This document shows, piece by piece, positions 8,809-17,535 of a DNA stretch of 64,000 bases (positions are counted from its first letter, which is position 1; the number at the start of each line of letters is the position of its first letter). The notes beneath the pieces were generated by a model. It saw only the letters and a program-made list of their open reading frames with translations. It searched no databases and was not told the DNA's origin. This DNA comes from DT-110 sp030148525 (GTDB taxonomy: Bacteria > Bacteroidota > Bacteroidia > Chitinophagales > Saprospiraceae): contig OZ245751.1 in the NCBI GenBank assembly GCA_965227445.1, positions 4,092,001-4,156,000 on the forward strand, given 5' to 3'. The position numbers and the translations under genes are program-made.

Positions 8809-9930
8809 CTACTCTATCTTCAACGAATCCAGGGAATAGTAATGAAACGTCGTATCCTCCGACATGGCTACGAATACGCCGTTGGGGAATTGGGGTCCGA
8901 GTGGACGGGCTAAGGTTTCATTGCCGTCACTTTCGATGGTAGATAGGTACCACTTGGTGATCAATTCGTGCTGTTGGTTGTCGGGGTTGCGGGGGTAGAC
9001 ATTGAAGGAGTTGTCCTGTTGATTGGAGACGATGATGTACCCATCCCGATCACTGGTGGGCCAGAGGGAGATACCTTCGCGGTCCTCTTTGAAATCGTCG
9101 AGGCCGAAAAGCGCCAGTTCTTCGTTGCCCCGGTCGGGATCGGCGTGGTACTTTCGGATGCCTTTTAGTTCATCGGAATAGTAGACGTAGCCGAGGGCAT
9201 CGTCCACCATGATGGCTTCGATCTCGCTCTCGCCACCACTAAACTGCCCGAAGGCACGTACCTGCTCCAGACGAACGCCCGCGGAATCGGGCAGGATGGC
9301 GTACTGCCAGAGGTAATTGCCGTCAGTAGGCCCCTGCTTACGACTGAGCACCAAAAAGAACTGATTGTCGCGAGGACGTTTGTAGATGGCCACGCCCATA
9401 GGACGCTGGAAGGCGGTATCTGTCTCGGTGGCAAAAGCGGGTATGCCCCCGTTATCCAGTGGTTGCATATCGGGAACACTGAATACCCGGATGAGTCCTT
9501 TGGGACGCTCCACCGTAATCGCCAAGTCGACCGTAGTGCTATCATTTAAAGGAAATCCGTACTCCACATCGACGTTGTTAGGATACGCCAGGTCCCGGAC
9601 TACCTTATCTTCTTGGATTTGCCCGTTTAGATCGAACACATAGAGCCCTCCTCCTACTTCTTTATCGGTGCCCAGGATTAAGGAGGCCGATGGGTTCTCA
9701 GCATTGTACCAGATGGCGGGATCGTCGGTATCGAATTCAACCGGTTCAGTGCGCAGCGTGGGTTCCAGTCGGTCGGGCCGCTCTAGTTGACAACCGGTGA
9801 GGGTGACTAGAGTGACCAGAGAGACTGCGAGACGCAGGGATTCGGGGAATTGGAGAAAGGTGGAATTGGAGAGAGGGAGATTTGGAGAGAGGGAGATTTG
9901 GTTTCTGATGTGCTTTAGCAAGTTCTTCAT
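8809..9930 (-). CDS. beta-propeller phytase (3-phytase), lipoprotein
   Basis: It hydrolyses phytate (inositol hexakisphosphate) to release phosphate, with Ca2+ in this fold. It has 373 residues. The start of the propeller, DTDDPAIWYNAENPSASLIL, then GTDKEVGGGLYVFDLNGQ, is the signature of BPP-type phytases. IEAIMVDDALGYVYYSDE and the DREGISLWP segment follow in the usual order. The signal peptide ends in TLTGC, a lipobox, so it is probably lipid-anchored. The N-terminal 30 residues are extended by a 16-bp DNA tandem repeat. The gene follows a TonB-dependent receptor by 69 nt on the same strand, which suggests a phytate or phosphate-ester uptake pair. Confidence 0.88.
   Translation of the reverse strand: MKNLLKHIRNQISLSPNLPLSNSTFLQFPESLRLAVSLVTLVTLTGCQLERPDRLEPTLRTEPVEFDTDDPAIWYNAENPSASLILGTDKEVGGGLYVFDLNGQIQEDKVVRDLAYPNNVDVEYGFPLNDSTTVDLAITVERPKGLIRVFSVPDMQPLDNGGIPAFATETDTAFQRPMGVAIYKRPRDNQFFLVLSRKQGPTDGNYLWQYAILPDSAGVRLEQVRAFGQFSGGESEIEAIMVDDALGYVYYSDELKGIRKYHADPDRGNEELALFGLDDFKEDREGISLWPTSDRDGYIIVSNQQDNSFNVYPRNPDNQQHELITKWYLSTIESDGNETLARPLGPQFPNGVFVAMSEDTTFHYYSLDSLKIE
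9850..9897. repeat. 16-bp tandem repeat inside the phytase signal region
   Basis: Three head-to-tail copies: TTGGAGAAAGGTGGAA (degenerate), then two identical TTGGAGAGAGGGAGAT units. Sixteen is not a multiple of three, so each copy is read in a different frame, giving the low-complexity stretch NQISLSPNLPLSNSTFLQFP. Confidence 0.85.
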
Positions 9931-9958
9931 GTGCTCGATTTTTGACGTTTTTTTGCCT

Positions 9959-9985
9959 CAGACCGGTGGCTGCGCCACCGGTCTG
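9959..9985. other. hairpin between the TonB receptor and phytase genes
   Basis: CAGACCGGTGGC and GCCACCGGTCTG form a perfect 12-bp stem with a TGC loop. It lies between the receptor stop (10000) and the phytase start (9930). On the minus-strand transcript it is followed by an A-run, not a T-run, so it is more likely an mRNA-processing or stability structure that sets receptor and phytase levels than a terminator. Confidence 0.5.
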
Positions 9986-9999
9986 GTGGAATGTTTATC

Positions 10000-12888
10000 C
10001 TACAAATTCATGCGTACGCCTATCCGGGTCCACCAGGAATAGAACTCCTGTTGTTTGATGATATTCTCCGTGCCGAGGTAGAAACGAAGGGGTGTATTGG
10101 TGATATTGATGAAATCACCAAAAACGGTGAACTGGTCGCTCAGTTGGTAATTCATGGTCAGGTCCAGGCGCAGGGCCTCGTCGTAAAACTCATCCAGATC
10201 GGAATCCGACCCTATTTCTACCAGAAAAGCATCCTGGTAGTTGGCGGTCAAACGGGCGAAGAATTTATTGGAGTCGTAAAAAAGGGCCACGTTGGCATTA
10301 TGCTTTGCCTGTCCAGGCAGCTGGATCTCTTCTGTGTCGGTTTCATCAAAAAACTGACTCAGATCATCCTCATTCACATCGATAATGATGGCTTCAGCAT
10401 AGTTAGCTGGCACCCGTCGCGGCAGAAAAGCCCGGGAATACGTGTAGGTGTAGTTGGTAAACAGACCAAAGTTTTTGAGGAAGCCCGGTAGAAAATCAAA
10501 TTTGAATTGCGCCTGCAGTTCGGCCCCCAGCACCTGAGCATCCTGACCGTTCACGGGTTTAGTAAATTCAAAAACAGGGAAATTTCCCGTTCCCGGTGCA
10601 CCTTCCCGACCAAACCGGCGATAGGAAAAAACAAAGTCATCGATCTGCTTATAGAATAATCCGGCCGAGAAGATGGAGGCATTCACGTAACGCTCCACCA
10701 TGAAGTCGATATTGGTGGAACGGGGATAGTTGAGGTCCGGATTACCGACGCTGACCTCCCGACGATCTTCTTCCCGGGCGGGAATGACATCGACATAGTT
10801 GGGACGAGCGTACGTATACGTTAGCGCGGCACGAACATTAATTTCAGAATTCAGGGCGTATTTCAATTGTAGCTGAGGCAACCAAAAATCCTGTATGCGG
10901 GTATTGTCGAGCGTATCGATACCGAGGAACTGACTTCCATTTAATTCTACTCCGAATCCCTGATTGCGGGTTACGTCGGTGCGCTCAAAGCGCAATCCGC
11001 CAAGCACCATTAATCGCCCAATGTTGTGCCGGAACATACCGTAGGCGGCATAGATATCTTCCTCGTAATTATAATCCTGATTGTAGGAGTTAGACCGGGT
11101 AGCGTTCCGGTCAAAAATGAAGTACTGCGGTTGGAATTCGTAAAAATCCTTCATCACTTCCGGCGAGGGCATATTCTGTAATACGTACCCCTGCCCCAGC
11201 AGATCATCTTCGTAGAATCCGTCCACCGCGGTGGTCAGGTTCAATGGAGCGCCCGTTCCTGGGTACAGGCGTGAGGTTTCCCGGTAGGCGCCAAAAGTCT
11301 GATTTACGATATCCTGCGTTTTTATCCTCGAACGGATCTTCCCGCCAAACTTGAGATAACCATCCTGACCGCTGGTAAATTCGTACGGAAACGTTACGTT
11401 GATCCGCGGGGTAAAAAGATCTTCCCGGGTATTACTTTCTTCGAATTGCATTTCGTCCAATTCAAAGTTCTCAAAGTCGGTGGCATTGACCGCGTTGCTG
11501 GCTACCGGAAAAGTTGCTCTGGGGTAATCCGGATCGGAGGTGTCAAAATCAATGATAATAGCCTGACCCGGACTGTCGAACCGGGCTTCAAAGCCATCGG
11601 GTGTACGTTCGGAAGCCCGGGCATAAAACATCTGGTAGTCGATGGTGACGCGACCTACCTTATGCTCACCACCTAATGCAATAGTACTTAGTTCTTGCTG
11701 TTGGGTCCGGGAGCGGACATCGTGTTCCACCCCGCCAAACAGGAAATAATTGAAGCTCAGGGGGTCATCCAGATCGTAGATGAGGCGGCGACGCACTTCT
11801 TCATCCGTGAAGCTGTTGTACATCGCTTGCAGGTACAGATGAGAATTTTCATTGAACTCGTAATCGAGGGTAGGTGCCACACTAATGCGGGTACGGGTAA
11901 TGTCGTAGTGCCGTAGTTGAGCCTCCCGGTAGTGGACATTGAAGTTATCGCGACCTTGCTGCTGGCTGTCTTCGCCAAAGAAGGGGCCTTTCGCAAAGCT
12001 GTATTCGATGTTATCAGAACCCTGATTATTTTCGAAATAACTGGCCGTTAGCTGGAAGCCCAGTCGGTTGTACCGTTGACCGTAGGAAAACTGAGCATTG
12101 TAATTAGGCGTTTGTCGCAGGTTATTATAACCGCCCGCAAGGGTAGCTCTGATCTGCGGGGCTCCATTTTGTGGCCGTTTGGTTTTGATGTTGACGGAGC
12201 CGCCAATCCCATCTCCGTCCATATCGGGTGTCATAACTTTGGTCACTTCCACGGCCTCGATCTGATCGGAAGGGATGATGTCCATTCCCACGTACCGGAA
12301 ATTGCCTTCGGGAGAAGGAACTTGTTCACCATTGATATTGAAGTTGGTCAATTCAGGTGGCGTACCGCGCAGTTGCACGAACCGACCTTCGCCCTGATCG
12401 CGCTGTAAAGTGATACCTGGAATGCGCTGCATGACTTCGGCAGCATTGAGGTCGGGAAAGGTCCTGATCTGTTCTGCCGAAACAATATTCTTAATGTTTT
12501 CAGCTTTTTTCATTTCCACTATAGCTTTGATCTGACCCTCTACGATCCCCGTGACAGTAACTTCATTTAGCTGAACACTACTGGGCTTAAGACGAACGGA
12601 CAAATTTTTGGCGGAAGCCTCATTCAGTGGCTGGGTAATGGTGCGGGTTTCAAACCCAACGTAGGAAAAGACCAGTACAACCTGATCACCGGTCAGCCCC
12701 GTCAGTGTATAACCCCCATCTTCATCGGTAATGACCCCTTGGGAACTGTTTTCAATTGAGACGCTGGCACCAATAAGAGGCAGACCGTTGGAGTCGTCCA
12801 ATACCCGACCGGATACGGTGTTTTGGGACCAAAGTCCCGTAGCCAGGAGAAGCGAAATCACCAGGAGCTGGAATTTCAGGGAAGCCAT
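10000..12888 (-). CDS. TonB-dependent receptor
   Basis: This is an outer-membrane active transporter of 962 residues from ATG 12888, where the signal peptide (MASLKFQLLVISLLLATG) begins. A longer frame to 12963 would read through a terminator hairpin. Order: signal peptide, carboxypeptidase-like domain (VSGRVLDDSNGLPLIGASVS), plug (about 120-250, with LNAAEVMQRIPGITLQRDQG and MDGDGIGGSVNIKT), then a 22-strand-type barrel ending in the aromatic-rich FYSWWTRIGVRMNL. The phytase gene follows directly, which makes phytate, inositol phosphates or the metal they chelate the likely cargo; this is inference. There is no SusD homologue next to it. Confidence 0.93.
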   Translation of the reverse strand: MASLKFQLLVISLLLATGLWSQNTVSGRVLDDSNGLPLIGASVSIENSSQGVITDEDGGYTLTGLTGDQVVLVFSYVGFETRTITQPLNEASAKNLSVRLKPSSVQLNEVTVTGIVEGQIKAIVEMKKAENIKNIVSAEQIRTFPDLNAAEVMQRIPGITLQRDQGEGRFVQLRGTPPELTNFNINGEQVPSPEGNFRYVGMDIIPSDQIEAVEVTKVMTPDMDGDGIGGSVNIKTKRPQNGAPQIRATLAGGYNNLRQTPNYNAQFSYGQRYNRLGFQLTASYFENNQGSDNIEYSFAKGPFFGEDSQQQGRDNFNVHYREAQLRHYDITRTRISVAPTLDYEFNENSHLYLQAMYNSFTDEEVRRRLIYDLDDPLSFNYFLFGGVEHDVRSRTQQQELSTIALGGEHKVGRVTIDYQMFYARASERTPDGFEARFDSPGQAIIIDFDTSDPDYPRATFPVASNAVNATDFENFELDEMQFEESNTREDLFTPRINVTFPYEFTSGQDGYLKFGGKIRSRIKTQDIVNQTFGAYRETSRLYPGTGAPLNLTTAVDGFYEDDLLGQGYVLQNMPSPEVMKDFYEFQPQYFIFDRNATRSNSYNQDYNYEEDIYAAYGMFRHNIGRLMVLGGLRFERTDVTRNQGFGVELNGSQFLGIDTLDNTRIQDFWLPQLQLKYALNSEINVRAALTYTYARPNYVDVIPAREEDRREVSVGNPDLNYPRSTNIDFMVERYVNASIFSAGLFYKQIDDFVFSYRRFGREGAPGTGNFPVFEFTKPVNGQDAQVLGAELQAQFKFDFLPGFLKNFGLFTNYTYTYSRAFLPRRVPANYAEAIIIDVNEDDLSQFFDETDTEEIQLPGQAKHNANVALFYDSNKFFARLTANYQDAFLVEIGSDSDLDEFYDEALRLDLTMNYQLSDQFTVFGDFINITNTPLRFYLGTENIIKQQEFYSWWTRIGVRMNL

Positions 12889-12905
12889 AACAACAGCATT
12901 TATGG

Positions 12906-12948
12906 AAAAAAACACACCCGTATCTCTTTCTGACCTGAGATACGGGTG
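12906..12948 (-). terminator. terminator of the T9SS repeat protein
   Basis: CACCCGTATCTC (12915-12926) pairs with GAGATACGGGTG (12937-12948). On the minus strand the stem is followed by a T-run (the A-run at 12906-12912 of the plus strand). It ends the gene at 12965-14602 and separates it from the receptor, which starts at 12888. Confidence 0.85.
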
Positions 12949-12964
12949 CTGAGAAATGAGCAAA

Positions 12965-14602
12965 TTATTCTACGATAAATTTCTGCAGGTATACTTTTCC
13001 ATTTTGACGAGCCTGGATGATATACATGCCCTGCTGAAAATTAGAAATGTTGATCTGTTGCATGAACCCGGCATCAGCACGTTGCTGATGAACGATCTGG
13101 CCATTTGTATTGAAAATGCGAATGAACGAACGGGCATCCGTCTCCAATTCCACATTCAACAGGTCGTTTGCGGGGTTGGGATATACAGTCAGGGGAGAAA
13201 TCTCTGACGCAAAAGTGCTGCGCGTTCCCGTAGTCATACCGGAGGAAAAATGTACGGTTAAACGAGGAACAAATTCGGGCTTATTTTGCCCGTCACCACC
13301 GTCTTCCGGATCATTGATATTCTCGAAGGATTCCCATTCGCGGGCATTCTCCACTTCACTGGCTCCCTGATCTTCACCCAGTACAATGAAAGCGATCGGA
13401 TTTCCCACTTCCCAACCATCGGAATCAACCAATTCCTGAACCAGGGGACTCAGGTCAGGCGTACGGTGTGGCGTCCACAGTCCCCACTCTTCATCAACTA
13501 TCCAGGATATCTGCTGGTTGGTAAAGGTTCTGGCATCGATCAGTGAATCTTCCGTAAAAGTTGGTGCGTTGACGTTGGCGTCCGCAACGATGGTTAGGTT
13601 AGCTACATCAGCTGGGGTTTTGATCTCGTGAGACCAAACAGTAATGTACGCAGAGTCAATCGTAGCACCGGCTGGAATACCCAAATTGGTAAAACGCATA
13701 CCGGCCGTCAGGATGTTGAAATCCTCCGGATCACCTTCCCAACCGGCGTCGATATCGTCATCAAACAGGGCATCGATCTCGTCGTTTTCCTGCTCCGCAT
13801 CATCAGAGGAAGCCGGGAAGGTTCTCATCTCTTCTTCGTCGGTAATGGTATCGGTTACCACAATACGCTGCTCGAGCTGAGCGGCCTCGACAGAATAATA
13901 AACCAGCAACTGAGGGATGAATTCGGGCTTATTTTGTCCGTCACCACCATCTTCAGGGTCGTTGATATTTTCGAAAGATTCCCATTCGCGGGCATTTTCC
14001 ACCTCGCTGGCTCCCTGGTCTTCACCCAAAACGATAAAGGCAATAGGGTTACCTGATTCCCACTCGTCCTTATCGACCATTTCCTGAACCAGATCGCGAA
14101 GGTCAGGGGTACGGTGAGGAGTCCATAATCCCCAATCAACATCAACGGTCCACTCAATTTGAGTATTGGTGAAAGTCCGCGCATCAATAAGTGAATCCTC
14201 GGTAAAAGTGGGTGCATTTGGATTAGCATCGGCGACTATGGTCAGATTAGCCACATCAGCCGGTGTTTTCACCTCATGAGAGTGAACGATAATGAATGCG
14301 GAATCAATAGTTGCACCCTTTGGGATATACAAGTCGCGAAAGCGCATGCCGGCAGTAAGGATATTAAAATCCTCCGGGTCACCTTCCCAACCGGCATCAA
14401 TATCATCGTCATAAAGGGCATCGATCTCATCGTTTTCCTGCTCCGCATCGTCGGAGGAAGCGGGGAAGGTTCTCATTTCCTCTTCATCCGTAATGGTATC
14501 TGTAACCTGAATATACCGTGAGATCAACAGGTTTTGTGCCTGCACAGTGGCTGCTGAAAAGGCCACAAATAAAAGTGTAAAAAGTAGTAAACGTTGTTTC
14601 AT
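12965..14602 (-). CDS. secreted protein with two near-identical repeats and T9SS sorting domain
   Basis: The protein has 545 residues from ATG 14602, which begins a clear signal peptide (MKQRLLLFTLLFVAFSAATV). Two tandem repeats of about 215 residues follow, each opening with VTDTITDEEEMRTFPASSDD and closing with GDGQNKPEF plus a beta strand. They are very acidic, which suggests metal or Ca2+ binding, and look like DNRLRE/CBM96-type anchoring domains; that assignment is tentative. The C-terminal 75 residues (LTVYPNPANDLLNVELET to YLQKFIVE) are a T9SS type A sorting domain, so the protein should be exported across the outer membrane. It has its own terminator. Confidence 0.85.
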   Translation of the reverse strand: MKQRLLLFTLLFVAFSAATVQAQNLLISRYIQVTDTITDEEEMRTFPASSDDAEQENDEIDALYDDDIDAGWEGDPEDFNILTAGMRFRDLYIPKGATIDSAFIIVHSHEVKTPADVANLTIVADANPNAPTFTEDSLIDARTFTNTQIEWTVDVDWGLWTPHRTPDLRDLVQEMVDKDEWESGNPIAFIVLGEDQGASEVENAREWESFENINDPEDGGDGQNKPEFIPQLLVYYSVEAAQLEQRIVVTDTITDEEEMRTFPASSDDAEQENDEIDALFDDDIDAGWEGDPEDFNILTAGMRFTNLGIPAGATIDSAYITVWSHEIKTPADVANLTIVADANVNAPTFTEDSLIDARTFTNQQISWIVDEEWGLWTPHRTPDLSPLVQELVDSDGWEVGNPIAFIVLGEDQGASEVENAREWESFENINDPEDGGDGQNKPEFVPRLTVHFSSGMTTGTRSTFASEISPLTVYPNPANDLLNVELETDARSFIRIFNTNGQIVHQQRADAGFMQQINISNFQQGMYIIQARQNGKVYLQKFIVE

Positions 14603-14830
14603 AGAAAGCTTTTTTCGGTTTCCTACAAAATTCCGCAACGACCACTTTATTTGGGTCTCATCGTGTTTAAATTAGGTTTAAGTTTACGCGGCCAGGTGGC
14701 TGTAAATGTATTGCTATGTAATCCCATTATTACCACAAGGTGAAATCGAGCATTTTTCCTGCGGATGGACGTGTTGCTACAGCCAAACTCGGTCTTGGAT
14801 ATTATTGATTAGGTCAGATTTGAACTTGGT

Positions 14831-14961
14831 AAATCGACGTCTCTACACAATCCCCTGTCGCACGGACGACCTACCCTAATCTCCACATCACCTGATCTCC
14901 TAATCAAAAAAGGAGACGCGATAAATCGACGTCTCTACACAATACCCTGTCACACGGACGA
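14831..14961. repeat. 39-nt direct repeat in a gene-free stretch
   Basis: Units 14831-14869 and 14923-14961 match at 37 of 39 positions and share CGACGTCTCTACACAA. The surrounding gap, 14603-15098, holds no gene. Its right part (14870-15010) is a C/T-rich run of loose 7-mers such as CCCCTAA, ATTCTCC and CAACTCC. Confidence 0.8.
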
Positions 14962-15098
14962 ATCCCCTAATCACCAATTCCCCCATTCTCCAAATCTCCA
15001 ACTCCCCCTATCTGCCACGGGCAACAAGAGGCAGATTAGCTTCAGAATACCTGCCTGGGGCAGAACAGCGAATTAAAGGCATTTCGTACCTTCCCACC

Positions 15099-15683
15099 AT
15101 GTTCCGCTTTTCCCGCAATCCGAAATCCACCTATAGCGACGAAGAGTTGCTGTCGGGCTTCCAGCGCACCGGGCAGCTGCCCTGGCTGGGGATGCTGTAC
15201 GAGCGTTACATGGAGATGGTCTACGGGGTATGCCTTAAATACCTGAAAGATACGGCCGAAGCGGAAGATGCCGTCATGGCCATTTTTGAGGAGCTTACGC
15301 AAAAAGTATCCAAACACGATATCGAATCCTTCCGGCCCTGGTTGTACGTGCTGGCGCGCAACCACTGCCTGATGTTTTTGCGAAAGCATCAGAAAAACCC
15401 AACTAATGCTTTTGATCCGGGTCGTATGTATTCGGCGGACAATCTGCATCCTATTGATGAGGCGTATGCGGAAGACCCTAATCTGGATCGGCTGCAAGAC
15501 TGCCTCGAAACACTCAACGAACAACAAAAGGCCTGCGTAGAACAGTTTTACTACCAGGACAAAAGCTATAAGGATATCGCCGAAGCTTCGGGACAACCGC
15601 TGGGACGCGTGCGTTCCCACATCCAGAATGGCCGGCGAAATTTGAAAATCTGCCTCGAAGAGAAGGCTGCCAAGGAAGAATGA
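15099..15683 (+). CDS. ECF-type RNA polymerase sigma factor
   Basis: It directs RNA polymerase to a small set of promoters. It has 194 residues. Region 2 (about 20-90) has YERYMEMVYGVCLKYLKDTA followed by AEDAVMAIFEELTQKV. Region 4 (about 135-185) has the helix-turn-helix CVEQFYYQDKSYKDIAEASG, then GRVRSHIQNGRRNLK. The stop overlaps the next gene (ATGA), so sigma factor and membrane partner are made together. This is the usual layout for a sigma factor held at the inner membrane until a signal arrives. Confidence 0.92.
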   Translation: MFRFSRNPKSTYSDEELLSGFQRTGQLPWLGMLYERYMEMVYGVCLKYLKDTAEAEDAVMAIFEELTQKVSKHDIESFRPWLYVLARNHCLMFLRKHQKNPTNAFDPGRMYSADNLHPIDEAYAEDPNLDRLQDCLETLNEQQKACVEQFYYQDKSYKDIAEASGQPLGRVRSHIQNGRRNLKICLEEKAAKEE

Positions 15684-16951
15684 TGAGTAAACGGTCCGAC
15701 CTACTGGCGCAATTACGTGCCTGGCTGCGGGGAGAAGCCCGCCGGTCAGACGAAGCCCGTTTGGAGGAAGGGGCCCGGACCGATGAGTTCCTGAGCGATG
15801 CCCTGTCCGGTTACCGGGCCCACCCCGAACACGACCACGTAGCCGCCAACGAGCGCCTACGCCAACGACTGCGTGAACGCACCAGCCGTCAGCGGCGGAT
15901 AATCCCACTTTGGACCCGCTACGCCGCCGGCCTGGCACTGTTGATCGTGGCGGCCGGGCTGTTTTATTGGGTGAATCAGTCCCCCGATCAAAACCTGGCT
16001 CAGGAACGCTCCGTGGAACCCCGTGAGCAACCAACGGATACACAACGGAACGAAACCCCGGACCAAGTCGACGACCCCGCTCCCACCACTACGGATGAAG
16101 CCACCGAAGGGGGTAAAGACGCAGAAGCCCCCCCCGGTGAGACACCTGCTCAACCCCGGCAAGAGACGCCACCACCTCCGCCACCAGTCGCACCGCCCGA
16201 AGAGGAAGCTATGACCGAACTAGATGAGGATGCCGGTGGTGACGAAATGATCGAATCCGAAGAATTGGTGCGGGAAGAGATGGCCCGTGATTCCCGGGAC
16301 CTCGCGACTCAGCGTAAGGAGCAGGCGGAGGCCGCAGAGGCAGTTCCTCAGGAACCAATCCAGCGTACGGAGGACCAACCCTCCCCTCCCCTGGCAGACT
16401 ATTCGGCTCGCTCCCTGGAACGGATGCCCTCCGATTCACTGCGTTCTTTTCGCTTTGTCAATCCCGAGGGGCAACCCGTAGTGGGTGCTCAACTGCAATT
16501 ACGCACTACCCGGGAAACACTGGGGCAAAGTAACCAGCAGGGCTTTGTACAAACTACTTACCAGGAGACACCCCTGCAAGTGCAACGGCAAGGGTATATC
16601 CCGATCAACCTACCTCCCCGTACCGATACGTCGGCTCTGGTCGTACTATATCCGGTCCAGGCCAATACGTTCAAAGATACCCGATCGAGGCTTCGGACAG
16701 ATACCACCTCAGTGCCCATTGAAGCCTACCCTGCAGTGGGCCGCGATAGCCTCACCCGCTACGTACAGGACCGCCTGCCCTACCCCCGCCGTCTGTTGCG
16801 GGTTTACTTCACCGTCGACACGGATGGGCAGCTCTCGAACCCGGAACCAGGTGACGATTTTAGCCTACGCCTGTTCCAAATTTTGCAGGAAGGCCCGGTA
16901 TGGGTGGTGCCGGTGGGGGTGGATTCGGTACGGACCTCTTTCCGGTATTGA
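15680..16951 (+). CDS. membrane protein coupled to ECF sigma factor, likely anti-sigma
   Basis: The protein has 423 residues. A cytoplasmic N-terminal part (about 1-80, charged and helical) precedes one membrane helix (YAAGLALLIVAAGLFYWV, about 85-105). A long low-complexity periplasmic stretch rich in Pro, Glu, Asp and Thr follows (about 105-245). Then come a carboxypeptidase-like beta segment (FRFVNPEGQPVVGAQLQLRT) and a final domain, SLTRYVQDRLPYPRRLLRVY plus FTVDTDGQL, which resembles the C-terminal domain of TonB. The one-helix topology and the ATGA overlap with the sigma gene suggest an anti-sigma factor with a periplasmic sensor. I do not recognise a named family. Confidence 0.65.
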   Translation: MMSKRSDLLAQLRAWLRGEARRSDEARLEEGARTDEFLSDALSGYRAHPEHDHVAANERLRQRLRERTSRQRRIIPLWTRYAAGLALLIVAAGLFYWVNQSPDQNLAQERSVEPREQPTDTQRNETPDQVDDPAPTTTDEATEGGKDAEAPPGETPAQPRQETPPPPPPVAPPEEEAMTELDEDAGGDEMIESEELVREEMARDSRDLATQRKEQAEAAEAVPQEPIQRTEDQPSPPLADYSARSLERMPSDSLRSFRFVNPEGQPVVGAQLQLRTTRETLGQSNQQGFVQTTYQETPLQVQRQGYIPINLPPRTDTSALVVLYPVQANTFKDTRSRLRTDTTSVPIEAYPAVGRDSLTRYVQDRLPYPRRLLRVYFTVDTDGQLSNPEPGDDFSLRLFQILQEGPVWVVPVGVDSVRTSFRY

Positions 16952-17043
16952 TAATTTTTAATTTTTAGTGTTTAATTGCTAATTAATACTCTCGCAACCA
17001 ACTAATTAAAAATTAATAATTAAACCCTAAAAATTATTTATCA
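16952..17043. repeat. A/T-rich heptamer inverted repeat between convergent genes
   Basis: The left side runs ATAATTTTTAATTTTTAGTG and the right side is its approximate reverse complement (TTAAACCCTAAAAATTATTT). Units of ATTAAAA/TTTTAAT type repeat about every seven bases. The structure fills the whole gap between the plus-strand gene ending at 16951 and the HxlR gene ending at 17044, and may serve as a two-way terminator. Confidence 0.7.
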
Positions 17044-17406
17044 TCAATCCTCCCGGTAGTGCTGCACATCAATCCCCGCCTCCTCCATCATGCTGATGCC
17101 GAAATTACGCAGGGTTTCCATGATGGGAATAACCTGCTTCCCCAACTCCGTTAATTTGTACTCAGTACGAGGGGGGACTTCGGGGTATACTTCCCGGTGG
17201 ATAAATCCATCTTCTTCCAGATCGCGAAGTTTGCTGGAAAGCATCTTATCGGAGATATGGGGAATAGACCGTTTGAGCTCACTGTACCGGTAGGTTTTGA
17301 ATTGCAGGCGCCAAAGGATGGGGATATTCCAGCTACCGCCCACTTTATCAAGGGCGAATTCCACAGGATTATAGTACACTTTTCCGTCGTACAGAAAGTC
17401 GGGCAT
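17044..17406 (-). CDS. HxlR family transcriptional regulator
   Basis: This is a winged-helix DNA-binding protein of 120 residues, one full HxlR domain. Diagnostic segments are NPVEFALDKVGGSWNIPILW (about 13-32), YSELKRSIPHISDKMLSSKL (recognition helix) and REVYPEVPPRTEYKLTELG (wing). The family often senses reactive electrophiles or oxidants. It has no N-terminal sensor Cys of the YodB or HypR kind that I can see. It is divergent from a DJ-1/PfpI gene, and a TACTAA-AAAG-TTAGTA dyad lies between them, so it probably represses that gene and itself. Confidence 0.92.
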   Translation of the reverse strand: MPDFLYDGKVYYNPVEFALDKVGGSWNIPILWRLQFKTYRYSELKRSIPHISDKMLSSKLRDLEEDGFIHREVYPEVPPRTEYKLTELGKQVIPIMETLRNFGISMMEEAGIDVQHYRED

Positions 17407-17435
17407 GCTCCTATTTAATTGATTATCAAATGGCT

Positions 17436-17451
17436 TACTAAAAAGTTAGTA
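17436..17451. promoter_or_regulatory. candidate HxlR operator
   Basis: TACTAA-AAAG-TTAGTA is a perfect 6-bp dyad 30 bp from the HxlR start and 85 bp from the DJ-1/PfpI start. A weaker dyad, TAACT...AGTTA, lies further toward the DJ-1/PfpI gene. Assignment rests on position and symmetry only. Confidence 0.5.
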
Positions 17452-17535
17452 CCCCACGAATGGGTAAGTCTGTTTACCAATATACGCAGTACACATAACT
17501 TGACTGGTAGTTAATCACCAAGCTATATTCCAATT

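Noticed and set aside
7232..8839. Long plus-strand open frame (535 codons)
   Set aside because: It lies antisense to the VWA protein, which has clear domains and signal peptide. The translated antisense product shows no recognisable motif.
9959..9985. Terminator between TonB receptor and phytase
   Set aside because: The stem is strong, but the minus-strand sequence after it is A-rich, not T-rich, so I list it as a hairpin of unknown role.
15042..16043. Minus-strand open frame (333 codons)
   Set aside because: It overlaps both the ECF sigma gene and its partner on the opposite strand, and is rich in Arg, Gly and Pro as expected of a shadow frame.
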